Shown piece by piece: positions 38,194 to 48,799 of a DNA stretch of 64,000 nucleotides. Under the pieces are notes generated by a model, which saw only the letters and a program-made list of their open reading frames with translations, did not search any database and had not been told where the DNA came from. Numbering within the stretch: position 1 is the first letter of the stretch; each line of letters starts with the position of its first letter. The DNA is taken from the NCBI GenBank assembly GCA_030374805.1, contig JARGSG010000106.1:114248-178247 (forward strand), in the 5' to 3' direction. A program made the translations under genes and the position numbers. The stretch is from Gracilaria gracilis (lineage: Eukaryota; Rhodophyta; Florideophyceae; Gracilariales; Gracilariaceae).

Positions 38194-39291
38194 ATGGTGT
38201 TTTCATGGTACTCTCGAGGAGGGAGTAACGCTATTCCTTCCTCTGGAGTTTCGTCTTTTGACGGTTTCCAACGTCGATATCCGCAAGTTCTTCTTCTTCT
38301 ACGAGAATGTTGCCTCCCGTGGAAAGACTGACGAAGAACGTGCAATTGAATTCCTAGGATTTCTCGAAGGAGAGGCCTTTGAGTTCTACTACGAACAGTT
38401 TTCGTCCGATGGTGTCCTCAACAATGCTGCATCCGACTATGCCGCCGTGAAGCCGCGCGTTTTTGGATAAATTTGGCGTCGAGGAGGAGCCTGAGGAACA
38501 TATTCGTCGCGCTGCATCCGCGCGTCTGGATTATGGGGACCTTCTCGGTTCCTTGAAGAAGATGGATGCAACTTTCGAGAAAGCCGGGTTCAATTCGAAA
38601 GCCCGGTTTGGTCTCCTCCGCCGTGCCGTCATGGAGTACGCCGACCTCGCACAATTCGTTGTGTTCCGCGGCTCTCACGACTACGAGTCACTGAAGGCAC
38701 TGGTGAAGGACTTTGTGGTCGGTAGGAACGTGTTGGAGTCCCACGGGGCTCTTCATGTCCTGCCGGCGCCGAAGAAGGTTATGCAGAGGCCGAAACAGGG
38801 CGATCCGTCGCCTCCTCTGCAGAACAAGGTCGATCTTCTCGCGGAGCAGCTCTCCCAGCTTACACTGATGATGAAGAAGACGCAGGCCCCACCTCAGAGG
38901 AATGACGACGATCGCGAGCGCACTTGTGCATACTGTCGTCAACCAGGCCACTGGGCGACGCGCTGCAGTCTCAATCCGCACCGCAATACCCGTTGTGAAC
39001 GTTGCGGAAAGATGGGGTCATGCAATCGCCACCTGCTGGTCTCGTGACCCCGCTTACGATCGCCGACCCCCCGTTGGAGCTCCTCGTAGTGAGTCGGCAG
39101 CCGAAGACCGTCTCAGACAGAGCAATAGTGGTGGCCAGCAGGCTGGGCAGCCAAGTCAAGTCTCCGTTGTGACTGAGGGCTATGATGCTGATGACGAGGT
39201 GGTGGCAGCCACGAAGCGCACCGCCGAGGGGCGTGGCTCTCCCGAAGCAGCAAAGAACCGCCGACCACATTGGCATTCATTCGTTGCTTAA
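38194..39291 (+). pseudogene. gag: Element A gag with two CCHC zinc knuckles (frameshifted)
   Basis: Capsid/nucleocapsid region. The likely ATG (38194) is inside the last 12 bases of the LTR, so the primer site would be coding. Frame breaks are at about 38268 (CC), 38460-38464 (T5) and 39014-39017 (G4). The capsid-like part includes DIRKFFFFYENVASRGKTDEE and EFLGFLEGEAFEFYYEQF. The first zinc knuckle is CAYCRQPGHWATRC (38925-38966). A second begins CERCGKM at 38994 and continues in the next frame with H and C at proper spacing. Break positions at homopolymers suggest sequencing or assembly errors, not proven. Confidence 0.8.
38206..38223 (+). other. Candidate primer binding site of element A
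   Basis: TGGTACTCTCGAGG begins directly after the LTR terminal CA. TGG at this place matches the CCA end of a tRNA; I cannot name the tRNA. The first 13 bases also occur inside each LTR (38092-38104; 45519-45531). Confidence 0.5.
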
Positions 39292-39473
39292 CCCGTCGCA
39301 GCCGGCTGTACGGAAGCAACTTGGCCGCTTCAGGCCAATAGGGGCCCCTAGCTCCTCTCAGAAGTCCCGGAAGCCGACAGCGAGGAAGTCTTCGAATCGC
39401 GCTAAGCTTCAAGAGCATTCTGGCAAGTACAACTTGCTGGAGGAGTTAGCCAACGCGCCAACTGGTCTCACTT

Positions 39474-40004
39474 TTGGTCAGCTGGTTCGTGGCGTATGCT
39501 GATGATGCCAAGAAGGACATTCGCCGCATCTTGTCTGGAAAGGCATCCCCGCGTCGAGTAACGTTCGCCGAGACCTCCATGAAGGGAGCACGCCTTAAAG
39601 TGGTCCCAGTGAAGGTGTATGGGACTCCCGCACAGGCTCTTCTGGATTCCGGGGCAATCCCCAATCTCATGTCTTCTGAGCTGGCCGAGAGGCTTTCATT
39701 GAAGCCCAAGCCCACTGATCGTCAGATTCGCGTGGCGAACGGCGACGTCGCTCTGGTTCGCGGCACGCTCCGTGATGTTCCTGTCATTTTCGATTCTGTG
39801 AGAGTCCCGCTCGAATTTCTGGTCATCGAAAGGCCCCCATTTGACCTCATCATCGGCTTTCCCACCTTGGAGGCGATGCAAGCCTGCATCGATATCAGCA
39901 CACAGGAGGTGAAGATGGTATATGATGGCTCGCCAATCCTACTCGGACTAGAATTACGAGCGCGCTGGGATCGACGAGTTTGTGCCAATTTCTGGCACAG
40001 ATAG
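39474..40004 (+). pseudogene. Element A aspartic protease region
   Basis: Retropepsin domain with ALLDSGAIPNLMSSELAERL (active-site DSG) and the second-half motif LIIGFPTL. Preceded by a linker in a neighbouring frame (39182-39502). It would cut the Gag-Pol polyprotein. Confidence 0.85.
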
Positions 40005-40383
40005 TGAGGACTTTACATCAGATTCCGATGAAGAGAGGTATGAGTTCCCCTCCGAAGGAGATAGTCTGTTCGCCTCAATTGAAGAGGACGAGGTTTTCTT
40101 CGATGGACACGCTTTGGGCCCAGAGGTCACCCTCGTCACGTTGGAAGGTGATCGCCCGACAATGAACCCAGATGGGTCTCACGACTCTGATCATGACAAT
40201 CAAGAAGAGCAAGTCGGTGACACTAGTCAAGATCCCGAGTCCCGGGCCGCGGAGCTGGTTGGTTTGCGTCAGGTTGGTGCTCGTGCTCCGCCTTCGCCAC
40301 CCTTGACAACCGACGAACGGGCCCTGGAGCAATTGCGTGATCTCGCTATCAACGACAACAGGCGCTACGAGGACGCAGAAGCC

Positions 40384-40466
40384 ACAGAAGATGAAGATGA
40401 GTCCGATGAAGAAGATGAAGATGAAGATGAAAGATGAAGATGAAGATGAAGATGATGATGATGAAG
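40384..40466 (+). repeat. GATGAA microsatellite in pol linker
   Basis: GATGAAGAT-type repeats encoding an Asp/Glu tract in the region between protease and RT (frame 39982-40437, EDEDESDEEDEDEDE). The frame shifts inside the repeat. Confidence 0.8.
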
Positions 40467-40971
40467 ATACCGAAGACGAAGTTGGTGAGTTTAACCCAGC
40501 CTTGCCACGTGCCGTTTGAGCCACACCCGGTTGTGTTCGAAGACCCTGGGCTAACAGTCCCGATCCGCGACGAGGTTCTTCTTCTCCCACGCCGAGATGA
40601 GGAGGAGCCAGATCGCCAAGACGTTCTCTACATCAAGGTCAGAAGGCGCCACTTAGGTCATGCCGGTGCCCCCTTTCCTTCGGTCACGACGGACAGTTTG
40701 CCTTTCGGGGCTGAAGGTGAGCTCCTCCAGGATGATTTTGGGGGCATGAACATCTACTTCCCCCAGAATCAGATATCGGCCCCAGTCGAGTACCACATCC
40801 CAGGAGGAAATGATGCTTCCAGCGGTTCCCGAGACTTCAATGGAGTTCAGAACGGTTTTCAGACTTCCGAGGACGGCCCTGCTTCACCCGGTCAAGGACA
40901 GAACGGAAGGGAAACCCCTGCAGTGCCCCATGGTCTTGTGCTTGCCTCTGAGAGTGATGTCTGCGTAGCAC

Positions 40972-42057
40972 ATGAAGTGGAGTACTCTCTTCAGGACACC
41001 GTTGCCAGCGATGAGCAATGGGTGCGCCTTCGATCGCCGAGACTTCCCCCCAGACACCGACCAGAGGCAGGTCATTCTTGATCGTTTGTCGCATCTCCCC
41101 GGGACGGTTCAGCAGAAGCTTTTTCTCAGTTCTCTGTGCCACAGGACATTGTGGCGTGGTCCCCTCTATGACCTCCGGCCTTCTGGTGTGCCCGTCTTGC
41201 ATGACTTCGAGATTACCGACAATACCCCAATCCGATCACGTCTCCGTCGACTACCACCAAAGCATGACGAGGTGGTCCGAAAGGAGGTTGACAAGATGCT
41301 CGCTGCTGGGATCGTGCGTCCATGCTCGTCCGCCTGGTCCTTCCCCGTTGTCATCGCCACGAAGAAGGATGGAAAACCAAGGTTCTGCGTCGACTACAGA
41401 GCCTTGAATCAGATCATGAAACCAGATCGTTGGCCACTCCCCCACATGGATCAGATCTTCGATGACCTTGGCGGTTGTTCGTTCTTCACGACGCTGGATT
41501 TGTTCTCTGGATACTGGCAGATCGGCATGTCGCCCCGTTGCAAAGAGATGACCACTTTTGTCTGTCGGCAAGGGACCTTCCAGTTTGAGGTCATGCCCTT
41601 TGGCCTGATGAATGCCCCATCGACTTTCCAAAGGTTGATGGACTCCATTCTCGGTCGCATTGCCTTTGCACGTGTGTACATTGACGATGTGGTCATATTC
41701 TCGAAGACCATGGAGGAGCATGTCCACCACGTGTCGGAAGTGCTGAAGCTCATCGCCTCGCATGGGCTGAAGCTGAAGATCAGCAAGTGCGACTTCGCTC
41801 AGCCCAAGATTCACCTTCTGGGGCACGTCATCGAGGCCGGTGGAGTGTCCGTGGACATGAAGAAGATTGAAGCGATTCAGGATGCCCCTCTACCTTCGAC
41901 GACCACTGAGCTTAGGAGTTTCCTGGGCCTTGCGAGCTACTACAGGCGCTTCATCAAAGGGTTTTCACAGACCCTCTGCGCCCCTTCACGCCGCCACCAC
42001 CGGCAAGAAGAGGCTGGAGTTCACCCCCGAGATAGAGGGAAGCGTTTGAGGAGTTGA
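40972..42057 (+). pseudogene. pol: Element A reverse transcriptase
   Basis: RT fingers and palm in order: PIRSRLRRLPPKH, VVIATKKDGKPRFCVDYRALN, FFTTLDLFSGYWQIGMS, MPFGLMNAPSTFQRLMD, catalytic VYIDDVVIFS (YIDD codons 41677-41688), LRSFLGLASYYRRFIKGFS. Breaks frame near 41990 in a CC/GG-rich stretch and passes to the RNase H frame. Confidence 0.93.
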
Positions 42058-42492
42058 AGAGGAAGCTTGTTTCCCCCCCGGTTCTCGCTTTCCCGGACTT
42101 TGATGCCTCTTTTCGTGTCGAGACAGATGCCTCCACCCGGTCTTTGGGGGCTGTCCTGACTCAAAAGAAGGAGGATGGAATGTTCCACCCAGTTCAGTAC
42201 GCAAGCAGAACTATGAACAAGTCTGAGCAGAACTACTCGGTATGCGAGAAGGAGGCCCTGGCAGTCGTCTTTGCCTTGAAGAAGTTTCGCATCTACCTTC
42301 TTGGATCGAAGCCGTTCCAGTTGGTGACGGATCATCAGGCCCTGAGGTATGCTTTCCAGAAGTAAGGACGTCCATGGGCGTCTCGCTCGATGGTTGGATC
42401 TTTTTGCGGAGTACGAATTCGAGATCGTGTACCGTTCTGGGACTGGCAATTTTGCTGCCGACTACCTCTCCCGGTTTGCGAAGCCAGAGAAC
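42054..42492 (+). pseudogene. pol: Element A RNase H
   Basis: Catalytic residues in FRVETDASTRSLGAVL, CEKEALAVVFALKKFR and VTDHQALRYAF; a frame change at about 42360 leads into ARWLDLFAEYEFEIVYRSG and ADYLSR, the usual end of the connection/RNase H module. Confidence 0.9.
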
Positions 42493-42586
42493 TTGGAGCA
42501 CGGTATGGCATGCCAAGTTTCAGTCACGTCAGAGGATTCTTTCAGTGGTCTCGAGCCATATTACGCCAATATAGGCCGATACCTTT

Positions 42587-44086
42587 GTGGGCTTCCTATG
42601 GACGAGCATGACGCCAAGATCCTCATTGCGATCAAGAGGAATGCGAATAAGTTTCTTCCATGGAATGGAGAGCTATACCGCCGCACGAAGTCGGGCTTGG
42701 GTTCTAGTCCCCGCTATCCAGGATAGACTCAATCTGTTACGCAGTTTCCACGACGACGTTGGTCATTGGGACCTCGAGGCTACCAAGGACTTCATGCGAG
42801 ACCGTTTCTGGTGGCCCACCATGTTCCCCGAGATTGTGGACTATGTCCGCAGTTGCGATGGCTGTCAGTTGTCGGCACCTCTGCTGAAGTATAGGCCAGG
42901 ACAGCGTGCCCTCTCACTGGACTCTTCCACACGTTCTCCGTGGACTTTGCCGGCCCCCTTCGGACCACACAGGGCGGGAACCGCTTCCTGCTCATCGGGG
43001 TCGAGCATCTCACGGGTTGGCCGATTGCTTTGGCTGCGAAGAGTTCCACCGCGTCCGTCGTCCTGGACTTTGTGCGAAGGGAGATCGTCGCACCTTTCGG
43101 TCTCCCCGCGGACCATCGTTTCAGACAATGCAACTGCCTTCATGGCAGGTGCAGTTCAATCGTACATGAACCAGAATGGCATTCGTTGGAGACCGGTTCT
43201 AGCTTATGCACCAATGTCCAACGGCCGGGCCGAACGCATGGTGGGTACTATCAAGCACGCGATAAGCAAGATTGTGGCCGACAGCGAGATGGATTGGGAT
43301 GTCGCCCTACAGAGGGTGCTTTATGGATACCGACGCCGCCGGATGAGTGTGGGATATTCCCCCTTTGAACTACTATACGGGACGCGCTCCAGGATGCACG
43401 CAATGGACGTTTCGGCGCTGATGGAGGACGCTACCGTGGACAATCGTCTTCATGAGTTAATGGTGGGTTCCACTGGGCGTGCCTTGCGCATAGCAAGGCA
43501 ACCCGACCACCGCGACGATTCTCGGTATGGTCATCGCTTCAGCGTCGGAGATGAAGTTCTTGTGGTTCGAGGAAAGGCGCTGAATCCCAGTGTGAAGTGG
43601 CCCCCGTTGCAGTCGAAGTACTACGGCCCGTGCAAGATCATTCGCGCGGACCATCCCCGCTATACTTTGATTTCTGGGAGCCAGCGTCACACTCGGACGC
43701 CAATTCATGCCAGGCGCCTGAAGCTGTATCGCAGGAGGCCGGCCCATCTTCGGGATGATCTCGTACTGACCGTCACTGGTTCCGCACGTCAAGAAGAGGG
43801 CCCTCCGAGCCAAGAACAAAACCCCACCGTATTACCGATACGGGTCAACTTCAATAGGCTGGTAGCGGATTTCACTTTGTGCCGATGCGTCCTTGCTGGT
43901 AGGCCCATAGAGAATTGGCTTGCTCCGCTGGGCATCCCGTTGGCTCAGAAGGAGTACGTCGTGTGGAACTTGATGCATGTCTGCCTCGCATTTTTCCGCC
44001 TTAGAGGGCCGTTTTTCGGTCCACGTGCCGCTAACCTTCTCAGGACGCTCATCTCAGATGTGTACCCCGGATCAACAGCGAAGTAG
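42587..44086 (+). pseudogene. pol: Element A integrase
   Basis: HHCC zinc domain (FHDDVGHWDLEAT then CDGC, about 42745-42870). The catalytic core is split over frames: MDFAGPLRTTQGGNRFLLI lies at 42940 in another frame, then VSDNATAFMAG and NGRAERMVGTIKH give the second Asp and the Glu. C-terminal GDEVLVVRGKALNPSVKW and IHARRLKLYRRR are typical of the Ty3 integrase tail. A further 165 residues extend to 44086 without a known motif; no chromodomain. Confidence 0.9.
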
Positions 44087-44345
44087 GGACGGACTTTGCG
44101 ACGTATATCTACCACTTTGCAGTGGGACGATACGGGCATCTGCCAGATGATCAGTTATACCTCGAGGAAACGCAGAGCCACATGAACAGCCAACAGGGCA
44201 ACCTTCGTCGTCGGTTGAGGTTCACCCCGGATATCGATCGAATGGATGTACCGTTCATGTTCGAAACCACTGTGGAGTAACTAGGAAAGGTCCCCGTTCC
44301 CGGTCTCTTGGTCGCTCGGTGTCGCTCCCGCTGGGTTTGGGAGTG

Positions 44346-45630
44346 TGTGAACGTAGAAACGGAAGTTTATTGAAGGGAATCTAAGACGTCAGGTATGCCT
44401 CCAGATCTGTAAGCAGGTTCTGTATGGGTCCCGGGTTTCCGTAGCGACGCGCCTGCGTAGCGAAGCGCAGGCCGTCACGGACACCTGCGGCATAAGTCCA
44501 CGGCGACAAAGCCAGCGCGTCACGCACCTCGCGTGACACGTGGCGGATTCCGCGGGCAAGGGCCAATAAGAGCTCGCCGCAACGATGCATCATTCCCACC
44601 GCCAATCGGTCGGCGGCAGGCGCTTCGGATCCACCAATCACAAACTCCTCGACCCTGCCGGGGCTCTCGGCAGCCTCCAGGTCCAGGACGAGGGCGTGGG
44701 ACATCGATTCGTCACTTGAGGTGGTGGACATAGGGGAAGACGTTGCGAGTGATGGAAAAGCCAAGAGGCGACGGTTCCAACCGTCCCACGCGGTTAAATA
44801 GAGAGTAGAAAGGCTTCATAGCCACAAGTTAGTCGTAGTTGCGTTTGCGGTTGAGAATTACGGTAGGGAAGCTGCTTACCGCTCGTGCTGAGGACTTGTC
44901 AAGGGTAAGTCGGCACCTGATTGCCCGCGCTGAGGACTTGTCAAGGGTAAGTCGGCACCTGATTGCCCGCCCTGAGGACTTGTCAAGGGTAAGTCGGCAC
45001 CTGATTGCCCGCCCTGAGCAATTGTCAAGGGTAAGCTGGCACCTCATTTTAGTGCAACAGTTGCCTATAAAAGGGCCGGAGCGGTCGCATCTCGACCAAC
45101 TCCGGCTAGACGACTTCCCCTTCCAAAACGACCGCCCAACCTTCCTTCACAGCAAACTCTGTCTTGCTTCCCTCTGTCGTTTCATCCCCTCTCTTCAACC
45201 TTTTCTCACCCCTTTGGCGGCTTGGTCTCCCGCTTTTCTCCGACAGGGCCCAGAGTGCACTACCCTTCGCTTGGGTCTTTTCCGTGCTTCGACTCTGGAA
45301 GCGGTGTTCCCCGCAGGTGACCTACGTTCGGGTCTGCGAGAGGGAGCTGCTGCTTCTCTGTTGTCGTTTCGTGTTAGCTTCCGCCAGCACTAGACCTATA
45401 GTTTTGGTCGTGCTGTGGTTTCTGTTTGCTACACGTCTCCGCTTTCTAGTTGCTACTTTGTGCACTTTGTGTGTTTACTACGGACTCTTGCCTACTACCG
45501 CTACACAGCGTGTTGGGCTGGTACTCTCGAGAGCACGTTCTGTTGTGTCCCGTTCGCTTTGTGTTTGTGTCCCCCCGTCCCTGGGTTTGTCATCACCCAC
45601 ACCGTTTTTCATATCAAAATGGTGTTTTCA
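44346..45630 (+). repeat. Element A 3' LTR
   Basis: 1,285 bp, same ends as the 5' LTR. A purine-leaning GGGTTTGGGAG lies just before it as a weak polypurine tract. Tandem 42-bp repeat at 44888-45046. Confidence 0.95.
44381..44731 (-). CDS. Antisense ORF inside the element A LTR
   Basis: 116 codons from ATG 44731, on the strand opposite gag-pol, wholly inside the 3' LTR. Product: acidic N terminus (MSTTSSDESMSHALVLDLEA), then VEEFVIGGSEAPAADRL and a helical Arg/Ala/Leu-rich half (GELLLALARGIRHVSREV, RDGLRFATQARRYGNPG), ending LLTDLEAYLTS. No family recognised. An AATAAA on the same strand lies about 10 nt after the stop, close to the LTR edge (plus-strand TTTATT at 44366-44371). The frame is broken by two one-base differences in the 5' LTR copy. 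It may be a protein gene, a non-coding antisense transcript or chance. Confidence 0.45.
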   Translation of the reverse strand: MSTTSSDESMSHALVLDLEAAESPGRVEEFVIGGSEAPAADRLAVGMMHRCGELLLALARGIRHVSREVRDALALSPWTYAAGVRDGLRFATQARRYGNPGPIQNLLTDLEAYLTS

Positions 45631-45635
45631 ATAAT
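45631..45635. other. Target-site duplication of element A, right
   Basis: ATAAT, identical to 36906-36910. Confidence 0.9.
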
Positions 45636-46918
45636 TATCCAGGCCCTGTTATTATCATGGTTACTTCAGCCGAGTTAGTTCTCAAACACTCACAAATCTG
45701 GTGAATCTTTGAGCGGCGCGTGCTCCACATTAGAGCGACAAATGCAGCACTCATGATTCCCAGCTTACATGGAGACTTACCGCATGATACGTTAAGTTCA
45801 GCAACAATAGTGTACGCTATCTATCTATCTTCGTAGAAACGAACATACAAGACCCAAACCATTAAAAAAAACCCAGCAACGATTCTTCCGTTGCCCAACG
45901 GAGTTGCCAACGATCCGCCTCCGTGGCATTGCCAGTATCTCTAGATAAGCCCAATGGGCAGCTCAAGTTGAGCTCGGGGCAAGCCAGAAATAGGATACCT
46001 CCAACAATTTCTACATCTCATCACTAGCTTGACTCTTGAATTCCAGCTGTCTCAGAAAGACAAACGTTTTGTCGGAACAGAGCACAGAAACATCACCAGT
46101 CCGACAACCCAATCGTCCCCTTGTTCATCTTGGCTATACCTCCATTCAAGTCTTCTTTTTCAACGCCAAGCATCACCGATACAACTGTATCTCCGTCATT
46201 GATACCCTGACGGAATCGTGGGAGCATTACTGAATCATTATCCAACGGCCAAGTGCCCGGAAAAATCACAACTGGAAAGATCAAGAAGTCTGTCCCAAGT
46301 TCAGCCCTTTCTTGCGTAACAATTCCATGAATAAGAAGTCTGAGATTTGTTTACAGCTCCTCTTCGCGCGATGTCAAGGTGTCGATCCTCTCTCTTCTAA
46401 CCCCACATCCTTCACTGAAAAGTAGCCAAGGGATCAACACGCTTTCGACAACCCGGTTACGTTGCTTCACGGTAAGATACACTGCGACGTGCGCGCGGCT
46501 TGATTGGCAGTGTAGTTGATGTGAAGGTGAAACTGTGGAAGACGACGCCCGAAATTTCCGTTGACGGACGTGCTTTTGTATGCGTGGCGCACGTTGTATC
46601 AGCTGATTCAGCATGGCTTTGCACAATATCTACCTTCGAAGGTATCCATACCAAAGGTAGCGCTTTCGAACTTCCAAATTCGAAAGCTCGGCGCTTGCGT
46701 TCAGGAATGTTAGATAGACACAAGCATAGCCGTTTGGTGCCGCCCAATGGGCGTCTTGCCCTCCTGGAATCATGAAGATTATCTTTGCGGAGGCCCTCGC
46801 GTCCAAGATCACATGTGACAATCGAAGCAGGTACCTTCGTATCTTATATATGCAACGGAATTCTTCATCAAACATAATATCTCTGTTGAAGTTACTCATC
46901 GCCCACGAACAGTGTAAC
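45636..46918. other. Region right of element A, no supported gene
   Basis: About 1.3 kb; short frames only (under 117 codons) on both strands, none with a recognisable motif. Confidence 0.4.
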
Positions 46919-48331
46919 CTACTTTGGCCTTTGGTGAGGGTCTTGTTCGGAACAGAGTTGTTCCAGTCTGCCCCTCCCATTCACCAGGGTTGAGTCCTTC
47001 AGGCCAGCCGCGTCAGATGTCCGGTTACTCGTCTCGATGCTAAAGTGCGCTACACCCTCATCCAATTTCAGCGTGAGCGGGCGTCCGTTGCGCGTGGTGT
47101 ATCTACCAGGTTCCGCCCCCTCGAGCACCGTGTTACCCCGAACCAGTGCCCACGGGATAGGTGCAAACTTCCAGCTCCCCCCTGCGCTCCCGACGCCTGC
47201 CGATTGCGCTTCTGGAACGTAGCATCCGGTTCCGGCCTCCGGTTTGACCGGGCTCGTCTCAGTGTCGACAGCAGCCAGCAAATCGGGAACTGCTGTTTGA
47301 CTGACCTTACTTACCTCTAGCAGTGAGAGCCTCTTACGACGTAGTTTTGTGAGTAGAGTACAAGACGCAGTCAGGGCATTGTACACTAACCTCCAACCAT
47401 CAAGCGTGAGCCGCACTCCCGCGTCCGTCCTTGTGACTTCCCACCCTTTGTTTAACACAGAGGATCCATCAGGTCCGAATGCGAGCGTGTGTCGCGCTAT
47501 AAGTGCCTGAGGTACCATGTGTCGAGCAGATACGAACTCACTTCCACTGTCCGTTCCCACCATCATGGGGACAACACCACCGGCCTGTCTGGCCTCAGCA
47601 CACTTGATATCCAGTACGAAACACTCTTCCCGGCCCAAGTCCCTCTGGTTTAGGTACGCCACAACCTTACGGCCACTAGCCGAGTGTGTGGCCGTAAGCT
47701 TCAAGCACTTTCCACTTAACTGAAAAGGGTCACTGCCTGGCGGGTTCGGCCTCTCAACATTGCGAGATCCCCGTCTACGTACTCCAGTTGGGTTGTGCCA
47801 CAAATCAGGGCGCCTCGGAGATAGAATCCAAGCCCCCGCCATGCTCTCGTACCTATTCAAGCCGCTCCTTGAGTGGCACAGTGCCACACACTGCTCCGCC
47901 GGTATAGCCTCACTTTGTGACATAACGACCTGGGACGTAGGCCGAACGAGGAGCGGCGCGTCGAGGATAACTTGGATAACGTCACTCCCTGGCTCTGTTC
48001 CTGTCCCCATCTCAATCACGGCTACACCTAACCCTTCATCGTCACCTGCTGTGTAAGACACCAAACGGGGTAGAGTCGCATACTCAGCCAAGCTCCTCAC
48101 CCTCCCAAAGCGAGCTCTCGTGGCGTGCTCGCCTCCTAACGCGCTCGCAAACAATGTCCCCCGGTTGTCGGAGTGGCCCCTGCCGCCGTAGACGGCGTCG
48201 TCTCGCCCGAAATCGCGAGCCGTCTTCCTAGCTTTCGGCAGTCTCGCAGCGCATCCTCGCGCGCGATAGAAACCGGCGTAAGCGCCGTATGTGACCTCCG
48301 CTCCCCCGTACCGCGTGAAGCATCCGAACAA
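46919..48331 (-). CDS. Unrecognised 470-codon frame, possible retroelement relic
   Basis: Long open frame without an ATG at its left end (it opens with TTG; the first ATG is more than 100 codons in). No competing long frame exists on the other strand. Text such as VGTDSGSEFVSARHMV resembles the D-S/T-G loop of a retropepsin, preceded by a C/Y/D-rich region (CPTVMCYDCSRCHDHCSC) in a neighbouring frame at about 48340-48420. LNKGWEVTRTDAGVRLTLDGW is vaguely like the pre-integrase segment of Copia elements, but the distance from the DSG is too short. No RT or integrase follows. Best described as the decayed gag-protease end of some retroelement or a lineage-specific gene; neither is secure. Confidence 0.4.
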   Translation of the reverse strand: MFGCFTRYGGAEVTYGAYAGFYRARGCAARLPKARKTARDFGRDDAVYGGRGHSDNRGTLFASALGGEHATRARFGRVRSLAEYATLPRLVSYTAGDDEGLGVAVIEMGTGTEPGSDVIQVILDAPLLVRPTSQVVMSQSEAIPAEQCVALCHSRSGLNRYESMAGAWILSPRRPDLWHNPTGVRRRGSRNVERPNPPGSDPFQLSGKCLKLTATHSASGRKVVAYLNQRDLGREECFVLDIKCAEARQAGGVVPMMVGTDSGSEFVSARHMVPQALIARHTLAFGPDGSSVLNKGWEVTRTDAGVRLTLDGWRLVYNALTASCTLLTKLRRKRLSLLEVSKVSQTAVPDLLAAVDTETSPVKPEAGTGCYVPEAQSAGVGSAGGSWKFAPIPWALVRGNTVLEGAEPGRYTTRNGRPLTLKLDEGVAHFSIETSNRTSDAAGLKDSTLVNGRGRLEQLCSEQDPHQRPK

Positions 48332-48510
48332 CTGCAGTGGTCATGACACCTACTGCAATCGTAGCACATAACAGTCGGGCACATAGCACTCAAATCACAT
48401 GTTTGCTCTTCACAAAGTATTATCCCTCTATAGATCGGCGCCATGAGGCGATGTGATCCAGCCTGGAAGGTCTGTTTCTTTTGGTCATGTATAGAGCTAT
48501 ATGGTAACAC
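48332..48510 (-). pseudogene. Cys/His-rich fragment upstream of the 470-codon frame
   Basis: In a different frame from the following ORF: 12-residue stretch with six Cys and two His (CYDCSRCHDHCSC), possibly a zinc-binding remnant joined to the next frame by a shift near 48330. Confidence 0.3.
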
Positions 48511-48799
48511 TACATCTGGAAGAGTTCTTCGTAGATGGAACAGTATCTACTGATAGTGTTTTACTACTCGTTCTAAGATCGTTTTGATTCAAGACTCCCA
48601 TCATCGTGGCCCCGGCCGGAAACACACGGCGTGGCCGACTTAGAACAGTGCACCAATCAGGTAGCTAGGCTCAACCTCCAGTACCCACCAAAATAGCATT
48701 TTATGGCCCTATCCTCTCTCCGCCAATCCTACCTTCGCATCATCTCTCTCATCCAATGAAAACACTAGGCTCAACCTTTATGACCCTCCGGCCAATCGT

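Larger units (their letters stand above)
36911..38205 (+). repeat. Element A 5' LTR
   Basis: 1,295 bp, starts TGTGAACG and ends GTTTTCA. Contains a 42-bp tandem repeat, a TATA box at 37635 and a broken antisense frame. Confidence 0.95.
36911..45630 (+). mobile_element. Element A: complete Ty3/Gypsy-type LTR retrotransposon
   Basis: 8,720 bp, bounded by two direct LTRs (1,295 and 1,285 bp, about 99% identical by eye) with TG...CA ends and a 5-bp ATAAT duplication. Order is gag, protease, RT, RNase H, integrase, which is the Ty3/Gypsy order. No chromodomain is seen after integrase. Every protein is recognisable, but the frame changes at least seven times, often at homopolymers. The near-identity of the LTRs points to a recent insertion, so the broken frames are either assembly errors or very recent decay. 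Confidence 0.96.
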
